In this document: positions 56,690 through 64,000 of the stretch, one piece after another
Numbering within the stretch: position 1 is the stretch's first letter
How the letters are laid out: every line of letters begins with the position of its first letter
NCBI RefSeq assembly: GCF_947179515.1
Contig: NC_067473.1
Span: 102,302,282-102,366,281 of the forward strand
DNA from: Apodemus sylvaticus
Lineage: Eukaryota > Chordata > Mammalia > Rodentia > Muridae
Direction: 5' to 3'
Length of the DNA: 64,000 nucleotides
Position numbers and translations under genes: made by a program
Notes under the pieces: model-generated
Told to the model about the DNA's origin: nothing
The model's database searches: none
What the model saw: only the letters and a program-made list of their open reading frames with translations

Positions 56690-57035
56690 CCCATTTCTAT
56701 CTCACCGTCCACAACTACCTGGGTTTCCCACCTCAGCTCCTTTCTGCCTGTTTCTCAGCTGTCAGCTCCAGTGAGAGTCAGATCGCGTCACTCCTTTACA
56801 CAAGAGCCCCCACCCCGCCCTGTCCATCTCACCATGAGACCAGGGTCTAGCGTGCTCTGTGAGAGAGAGCTCCTCGAGTGGCCTCCGGTCCATCTTTTCT
56901 GATTTCACACACCTTCTTCAGTGCCACCACGAGCACACCTGCTCTGCTCCTTGCTTCCCAACCTGCCTGTCATGAGCCCCTCAGGGTGTCTGTGCTACGC
57001 CTGGAGTGAGTGCCGTTCTACCATGGGTCTATATA
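56690..57035 (+). repeat. Possible L2 fragment
   Basis: cagatcgcgtcactccttta, ccatctcaccatgagaccag and cctgctctgctccttgcttc follow the order of the worn L2 3' region. Assigned by pattern only. Confidence 0.45.
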
Positions 57036-57056
57036 GCTTGTTCCTTTCTTCTTTAT

Positions 57057-57377
57057 AAAAAATCACCTTCTTTTTTAAGATTTATTTATTTATTTTATGT
57101 ATATGAGTACACTGTAACTGTACAGATGGTTGTGAGCCATCATGTGCTTGCTGGGATTTGAACTCAGGACCTCCGCTCACTCTGGCCCCAAGATTTATAT
57201 ATATTGTTATATGTTAAGTACACTGTACCTGTCGTCCAGCACACCAGACGAGGGCGTCAGATCTCATTACAGATGGTTGTGAGACACCATGTGGTTGCTG
57301 GGAATTGAACTCAGGACCTTCCGAAGAGCAGTCAGTGCTCTTAACCGTGGAGCCATTTCTCCAGCCTGAAAAATCAC
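57057..57377 (-). repeat. Two reversed B2 SINEs bounded by one short direct repeat
   Basis: The first copy (about 57075-57175) is internally shortened; the second (57190-57366) is near complete. The pair is flanked by AAAAATCAC (57058-57066 and 57369-57377). Confidence 0.85.
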
Positions 57378-58324
57378 TTTTAACAACACTTTCAACAACT
57401 GCATTGAGTGAATGAACAAACAAAGCTTTCCCTGAACTTTCATTCACAGTGTGCATGGCTGCTGTTGAGTTGGGGTTTTTTGTTTTGTTTTTAAGGAGGG
57501 CGTGCGTGTTTGAGTGTGTGTTTGAGTGTGTGTGTATATGTATGTGTGCACTCACGTGTGCACTCGTGCACATGTGCGCGTCTCCCACCTCTAGGGATCG
57601 GGATTTACACTGTGGTCTGTAATCGACAGCAATGTCTCTCAAAACTCACTTAACAAGGGTGCATGTGTAACACGAAATATGCATCTGGCTCCTTAGGACG
57701 CCGGTGCGTATGGAAAGTGACAACTATATATCTAGTGTCTCGTCAGGTGTGGCATCAGCACCTCAGCTCTCATCCTGCACCAGCATCCTGCCTTTCAGAT
57801 TGCCACTCCCAGGCCTCGGGCTCACCTCTGGCCGAGTAGCTTCCCTCACAGCCCAGCTTGGGCCTCTTCTCTCCCTTTCCAGGATCTCTTATGCTATTCA
57901 GACCCAGATTATCTGAAAACACTGGATCCTCTGTGAAGAACGTGTAAACACTGCTTTCCCACGCAGAGGCACTGGGCACACCCCCAGTTCTTCCTTAGAC
58001 TTTATACAGAGGTAAGCACTATGTCATCCAAGACTTCATGGATAAGTCACCAAAATGAACCTTTTGCAGCTCAAAACAAGGCCCCGGAGTCCTGGCCATG
58101 TTACCAAAAAGCTTCCTATCCCCTATCTATAAGCTATAGTAGCTAGGTCTTCTCTGCAGCCTCTGGGTTGATGTGACCTTAAACACCACGGTTCTGAGTA
58201 GCTGTAACATCTATTCAGTAGTTTCTTTGTATGTATATATGCTAACACTGGGATTGAACCAAGGGCAGCGGGCACCCTGGGCAAGTATCTACCACTGAAC
58301 TGCAAACACTCCAAGCCTAGACTT

Positions 58325-58475
58325 GGCAATTTTCTTTCTTTCTTTGTTTGTTTTGTGGGTGGGGAAACAGGGTCTCACTATGGAGACCATGCTGGGTTTG
58401 AACTTGCAGTTAATTCTCCTGCTTCTGCCTCCCAAGCGCTGGGATTACAAGCATGTGCCACCATGCCCAGTTCTA
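58325..58475 (-). repeat. B1 SINE, reversed
   Basis: Shows ggggaaacagggtctcacta and cccaagcgctgggattacaa. Confidence 0.8.
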
Positions 58476-59174
58476 GAATTAATATTTAAAACTGCAATAA
58501 AACTGATTACTAATTACCTGAGGGGAAAGAGGGAGGGGGAGATAACCAGAACTGAATAATACCAACTTTGCACGGTCACAGTCAGAAGAGCCTGACTGGA
58601 GAGCGACCTAACAGTTGCTCGCTGCTGACACCACCTCTGGTATCTTGGTGCACTGAGGTCTATAGATGGGCGGGAGGTCCCCACTGCAACAGAACTGTAA
58701 TCTACATGAGGAAAGGGAAGGAAAACATGCCCTTTTCGTTTAAGACCTTCAAAATTGCAGACTGTGAGGAAAGTCTGACGTAAAATAGACTCATCTAACA
58801 ACAGGGAGGCAGAATCAGGGAGACTGAGGTCTTGGGGGGTGGGGCACTTCTTGAACGAGCCAGAGAATGAAGTTTGTAAAGAGAAATAAACACACCAGAA
58901 TATACCACCACCCATCGCAGGGCTTGAGCAGAGGTGGCTGCCAGCAGGTTGTAAATGTACTGAATCCTCCCTCACCTTCTCCAGGGAGGGCCCAACAGTG
59001 ACTATGCCTCAGAGCAAAGGCTGAAAGAGAGTGCAGAATGGACAATGCTCGCACATGCGCTGTGAGAGGGCCTCAACCAGGGTGGAGGAGAAGGTGGGCT
59101 GGTAAAACCCGAGAGCTGCCTCTGGGGTTGCCCTCACTGTAACCTGGGGCATCCCACAGATGGCGTGTGAACGT

Positions 59175-59475
59175 GCGTGGTATGTGTGTTACACATACAT
59201 GTTTGGGTGTTGTGCACTCCTGTGGAGACCAGGCCAGAGCATCTAGTGTCTTCTTCTGTATTAGTCTCTCCTTTATGGCATTGTGAACAGGAAGTTTACT
59301 GGAAGGCTAGCTGGCTAGCCAGTGATCTGTCAGAATTATCTGTCTCGCCCCCCCTCCCCCATGATGGTGTTACAGGCACACGTGTTACAGTCATACGTGT
59401 AAGTGGATGCTGGGAATTCGGACTCAGTCTCACACTTCTGGTATTTTCGCCCCCCTGAGCCATCTCTCTAGCCTC
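59175..59475 (-). repeat. B3/B4-like SINE sequence, reversed, diverged
   Basis: Ends gagccatctctctagcctct, with ggatgctgggaattcggact before it. The extent on the left is uncertain. Confidence 0.45.
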
Positions 59476-59494
59476 TGAACTAGAGAATTCTCCC

Positions 59495-59555
59495 CCCCCA
59501 TTAATTAATTAATTAGTTCACTTTACAAGCCAATTGGAACCCCGGGGGGGGGGGG
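59495..59555. repeat. (TTAA)n tract and a CCCC/poly-G junction
   Basis: TTAATTAATTAATTA at about 59499-59516; four C then about 12 G at 59540-59555, error-prone in sequencing. Confidence 0.8.
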
Positions 59556-61040
59556 TATTCTTGAGCATGATGTGTGTACAAGTAGAAAAGTGGGGACCCA
59601 GACCTCATCTGATGTGGAGTCCCTGTTGCTAGTCCCAGATGAACAGGAATACCCAGGAGAAGATGGAGGCTAGAAGGTCTCCAGCCTGTAACACAAGGGG
59701 AAAAATGCTGTGCACATAAATGAGGGAAGTGTGGAGTTTGAGAAAGACCTGCAGAGTAACTCCTTCCCTCTGGGGCCTTGAAAGTACAAATGATCCAGTT
59801 TTAACTCGAGGCCCAGGTAGTTGAAGAAATTCCCGTTGTCATCTTCTAAATTGTCTCTTAGACCTACGGTCTTGCAGAGGGAAAGGACCAGGGTGGTTCT
59901 GAAAGGAATATTCTCTGAGAAACAAGAGCAGGCTATTCCTGGACACGTGGAGTTATCCAGGCCCTCAGAGAGAACAAATAACAGCATCTTACCAGGGTTT
60001 AGTTACAATACTAAAAATAAATGGTGGCTACATTCAAATTATTATTATTTTTAAGTTTTAAACCAATAAACCAAAAATATACCTAGAGCCTAAATTATCT
60101 TCCACGAACAAGGACTGCACAAAAACACATCCAGTTCTCTGGGCCAAGGAGTGGAAGGAAGCCCTCCCCCCCCACTCCCACCCCTGTTCCTTCCACTCCT
60201 TTCCTGTAGCCTTCCATCTGTAAGTCAATCAGCAAACCTCTACAAAGCTCCACCCTGGAGAAGGCACTGCGGCCAGACAAAGCACTCTTAAGAGGCAACC
60301 CAGGCAACAGTCATGTTCCAATTTTGTTTTCCCACACTGCGAGGAGCCAAAAGTGCTGATCTCCAAAAGACACGACGGGTAAAACAAAATGTTGCCGAGG
60401 AAGACAAACCCTTTTAAAGGGTGACCTTGGGTGTGCCCTTCCCAATCAAGTTAAATGTCACTGCTCTGAGAACGGGTATGTTCTGATTTCCTGATTTTGC
60501 AGAATTCCAAAGCTAGCAGAACAAATTCAAACCCTCCAGCTTCCTTCCTTTCTCCATTTCCTTAAAAACAAAAACAAAAGACACAGATTTCACATATCCA
60601 TTAAGATCCAACTTACCCCCAAAGATTGCCAGCTTTTACTGTTACTGTGTTTTAGGAAGGAAAAAAAAATCTCTCCCCCTCCTGCTCCCTGCTTGCGGGA
60701 TTCTCCTTTTCTGCTGTTCACAGGACTGAGCTGTGTCCCACACGGCTTGGTCTACAGTTGCTATCTATCGGATGTCACTGTTAGCTGGCACAGTGTGGGG
60801 AAGTTCTTCACATCTCAGATGGCAACCATGAGGTACAGGAGAGAGATGCCCACGTCACACCCTTGCCAACCTATGGCTCCTTGGCAGCCTCTAGAACTTC
60901 TAGGAGAAAGGGGTTCCAGGGGGTGAGACCCTCTCTATCATGTGGTGGAAGGCCACGCGTGTGGAAGGCTGCTGGGTACTTGAGATGATGTACCGCATGC
61001 ATACACATACCAATCTTCCTAAGAAAGGCTGGGGAGATGG

Positions 61041-61151
61041 CTCTATGGGGGAGGGGGGAAAGGGAGAGAGAGACACACACAGAGAGACAGAGAGAGGGGG
61101 AGGGAGAGGGAGAGGGAGGGAAAGGAAAGAGGGAGAGAGAGAGAGAGAGAC
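61041..61151. repeat. Purine-rich GA/GGGA low-complexity tract
   Basis: About 110 bp almost purely G and A on the plus strand, with short CACA interruptions. The sense strand of Tcf7l1 is polypyrimidine. Confidence 0.95.
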
Positions 61152-61714
61152 TCTGTCTGAGAGGCATGAGGCAGGGTGAGAGCAGGACCCTGGATGCCTT
61201 CTGGCTTCTGTGTGTGGGTGGAAACTTGCTCCCTCACACTTGTGTTTGTGAGAGAGAAACAGAAGACAGTGATTGATTCCGGGAATGGGGGGAAAGGCTC
61301 AACTGATAAAGCACCTGCCACATAAACACAAGGCCTGAGCTGTAGAACTCTCATAAACACAGACAGTCTAAGTCTGTGTCTCCCTAGCATCCCCCCGACA
61401 CCCTCCCCTACTATGGGGAGGAAGATGTGGAAGAAGTAGGGCCACCCCACTACCCTGGACAGCCCCGAGAGGCTGTGCTGAACCCCAGGCTAATGCTGAG
61501 ACTTTTGACTGGCAAGGATCTGCTTGCTGGTGGACTTTATCACATACACGCATGTTCACACATGCTGGTATCTGTTTGTATTGTGATGCTTGATATTTAA
61601 CCCAGAGGCTCACATAATGCCAGGCAAGCTACCCAGCCTCCAGCACTGCTGTACATTTAAAGACAATTATCTGACTACTGTGCAGAAAAGAGATAGTCAA
61701 AGTCTGCTTTCAGT

Positions 61715-62060
61715 TTACTTTTCGGCTGTGATAAAACATGGAACAAAGGAACTTAGGAAGGAAAGGGTAAGTCATGCTCCATCACCGAGGGAAGCCGGGG
61801 CTGGAACTGAAGGAGAGAGGCCACAGAGGAACTCTGTTTGCTGGCTTGCTCCTTAGCTCACTATCTTCTACAACCAGGACCAGTCCTGTCCAGGGAAGGC
61901 ACTGTCCACAGGCCTGGGCACTCACACGTCAATCACTAATCAGGAGAATGTCTCACAGACATTTCCACAGGCCATTCTGATGGAAACAGTTCCTAAATCG
62001 AAATTCCCTCTTCCCAGGTGACTCTGGTCTATGTCACATTGATATAAGCTAGCCAGCAGA
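61715..62060 (+). repeat. Rodent medium-reiterated interspersed repeat (family not named)
   Basis: Shows ggctgtgataaaacatggaa, cttgctccttagctcactat, cacgtcaatcactaatcagg and gtcacattgatataagctag, a sequence pattern I recognise as dispersed in rodents. No coding capacity seen. Confidence 0.6.
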
Positions 62061-64000
62061 GTGGGCAGAGGCTGCATCCATAAGGATCCTTGTTTAGAGG
62101 ATTACACACCCCATTTTCATTTTTAGACTTAGCTGCCAGATTGAGGTTCCCTGTATAATGTGTGTGGGATACCCCTAAATACTTGGGGACTCTCCCTGGG
62201 GTCCCCATACCTTCTTTTCCCAGCTGCTGTGAGGTTTCCTCTGGTCATCCAGAGTCCTCGCTCCCTGATGGGCTCCCTGATGGCCACAGAGAGAGCCAGG
62301 TCCTCATGCCCTCAGCACAGTGTGGACAGTCTCTTATTTGTCTGCATAGTTCTGATTTTTTTCCCCTCTGGAAACGCCAGAGTAGCTCAATACTACCGTG
62401 GAGGCAGTGGACTGGCTCCTACCTACTATGTGATTTTTGCACAGATTTTTCTAGAACGGTGCCAGGTGATAAAAATATAACATGACTTGAAGGGATAAAC
62501 AGGAACTTGCCACTAGCCATCGTCAGATGGAAAGGAGCATCATGGAAGCAGTGGATGAGGTGTGGCATCGGGGTGTGCTGGGTACGCCGTGGAAGGTAAG
62601 ACGCTTAGTGACCAGAGTCAGTGACAGTGACGGGACCGGAGAGCCAGCGTCCGTGGCCATGCTGATGCTGGAGAGCCCGCCTCTGCCTGCAGATACGGCA
62701 GATACCACCCTGCTCTCCTCGCTCCTCTCTTCCCACAAACCCCTCACAGAGCATGAAGGATGCAGGCAATTTCTGCGTGGCCCTTTCTTCCATACTAGCT
62801 TAGGGCGTGATTTGTGGCTGCGTCTCTACCCCGTCATTTGCTGCCTCGTGAAGGAACTCTCCTGGGCATACAGCTGGGACCTCGCCATTACTTACGTCTC
62901 TGCCCGACCTGGGACAGGGAATGAGAGTCTTTCCTCCTGTTGACCCCAGAGACCCAGAGCTGTCCGGGGCGGAAACATCGCTCATCTGGAGTGCCATCAC
63001 CTGCCCTGGCCTGCCTGTCTCCTCTGGCCCTGTCAGCTCAGGCTCTTAGCATTTTTCATCCCCGCCCCATCGCTCCAGTGCCAGTGAGCGTGTGTCTTAG
63101 GAATGACAAACCTGGGACCCTGAGTGCTTGCTTGCCTTTGTGCCCCTGCTCGGGTCCCTCCCCACCCTTTACAATCCGGTACCTCCACTCCCCACCCCCT
63201 CCGCCCTCTCCTTGTCTCAGCATTATCTTCAACTTCATCCCCTGCCCCCTACTGTTTACACAGCTGCAGAACGAGGGGATGCCTCTTCTCCCTTTTGCAA
63301 GCACAGGGTTAAATATATGTGTATTTCCGGCTCCCCACAACTCAGGCATTGGGAATGCTATCCGGGGACCCAACCTCCTGTAAATAGACCGTGAGCTGCT
63401 AATAGCACTTTCTGGGGATGAAAAGGCATATTGAACCACTTACTGTGCATGACCTTACAGAGGTTGCTGGTGTAGGCTTTCCTGAAGTCCAAGGAATAGG
63501 GCTGCTACTCCACACATATGAAGCTTGTGTGAACCAAGTGACAACCATAGAGACAGCCACACTGCAGACCTTGGGGTCACCAAAGTTCCAGCCAGAAAGC
63601 ACAGTTAGAATGGAGACCTTTGAGTGGGCTATCCCAGAACCCAAGACACAGCTTAGCGTTGTGGGCATATAGATTGGAATGAAAACAAAGCAACCCAAAC
63701 TGTTTAGAAGTTCTTGTAGTATTTGGTGTGTCCTACAGTGTTTGAAACAGTCATTTCTGGTACCACACCCCAGGGTAGATAGGAAAACTAGGCCAGATAG
63801 GTCTAGAAAACATCACCTTAGCAAGAACAGGCAGAGGCAGACTCTCAGATTAGTTCAGATCTACAGAGATGAAAGAATTAACAAGAGACCTAGAGACACC
63901 AGCCTAATCTGGAGACACCAACCTAAGGTCTCAAGAACACGGCATAGGACAAGCTGGGGCCTTGATGGTGTGGTGGTCGACAGGCTTTGGATTTGGCCAT

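Noticed and set aside
59300..59322. CTGGCTAGCCAG palindrome
   Set aside because: A 12-bp perfect palindrome (6-bp arms) is expected several times in a window this size.
60413..60440. CCCTTT-T-AAAGGG near-palindrome and TGACCTTGGG half site
   Set aside because: Short arms (6 bp) and a single nuclear-receptor half site are expected by chance in 64 kb.

Overview
This is mammalian, almost certainly mouse, genomic DNA. Rodent SINEs are present throughout on both strands (B1, B2, B3 and B4/ID families), together with long (CA)n/(GT)n microsatellites, a rodent hAT-type DNA transposon (URR1-like), and worn mammal-wide repeats (MIR, L2, old L1). Coding sequence is very sparse. No bacterial-type operon, CRISPR array, viral genome or compact unknown gene cluster is visible.

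The host gene is Tcf7l1 (TCF3 of the TCF/LEF family, the mainly repressive Wnt-pathway HMG-box factor), on the minus strand. Six consecutive internal coding exons occupy the low-coordinate end. In transcript order they are 16616-16533, 3155-3023, 1975-1873, 1681-1598, 947-804 and 185-26. All six have AG/GT boundaries, and codons split across introns join correctly, giving one continuous open frame. The last exon carries the N-terminal half of the HMG box and ends Gly-Arg-Lys, which fits Tcf7l1 rather than Tcf7, Tcf7l2 or Lef1. The numbering used here (exons 4 to 9) is inferred from family gene structure. The N-terminal beta-catenin-binding exons, the rest of the HMG box and the 3' end lie outside the window.

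Layout: 1-3155 holds five exons with short introns. 3156-16532 is a 13.4-kb SINE-rich intron. Exon 4 follows at 16533-16616. From 16617 to the end (over 47 kb) is one long upstream intron, in which I find no further exon and no CpG island. It contains a decayed processed pseudogene of ribosomal protein L37 (about 53744-54017), many SINEs (several with exact target-site duplications), a Z-DNA-prone tract, G-quadruplex-prone tracts, and repeat-poor blocks that could be enhancers.

Most worth a second look: a 33-bp tandem duplication that copies the exon 5 splice donor, giving two consensus donors 33 nt apart and a possible in-frame 11-residue insertion; strong CTCF-type cores at 4825, 14958 and 33661 in convergent orientation; a 14-bp-arm near-perfect palindrome at 24210; paired ATTA-G-TAAT palindromes at 38718; and a URR1 transposon nested in a SINE with a recognisable 8-bp target duplication. 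I found no previously undescribed biological system. This looks like ordinary mouse intragenic DNA with some specific, testable oddities.
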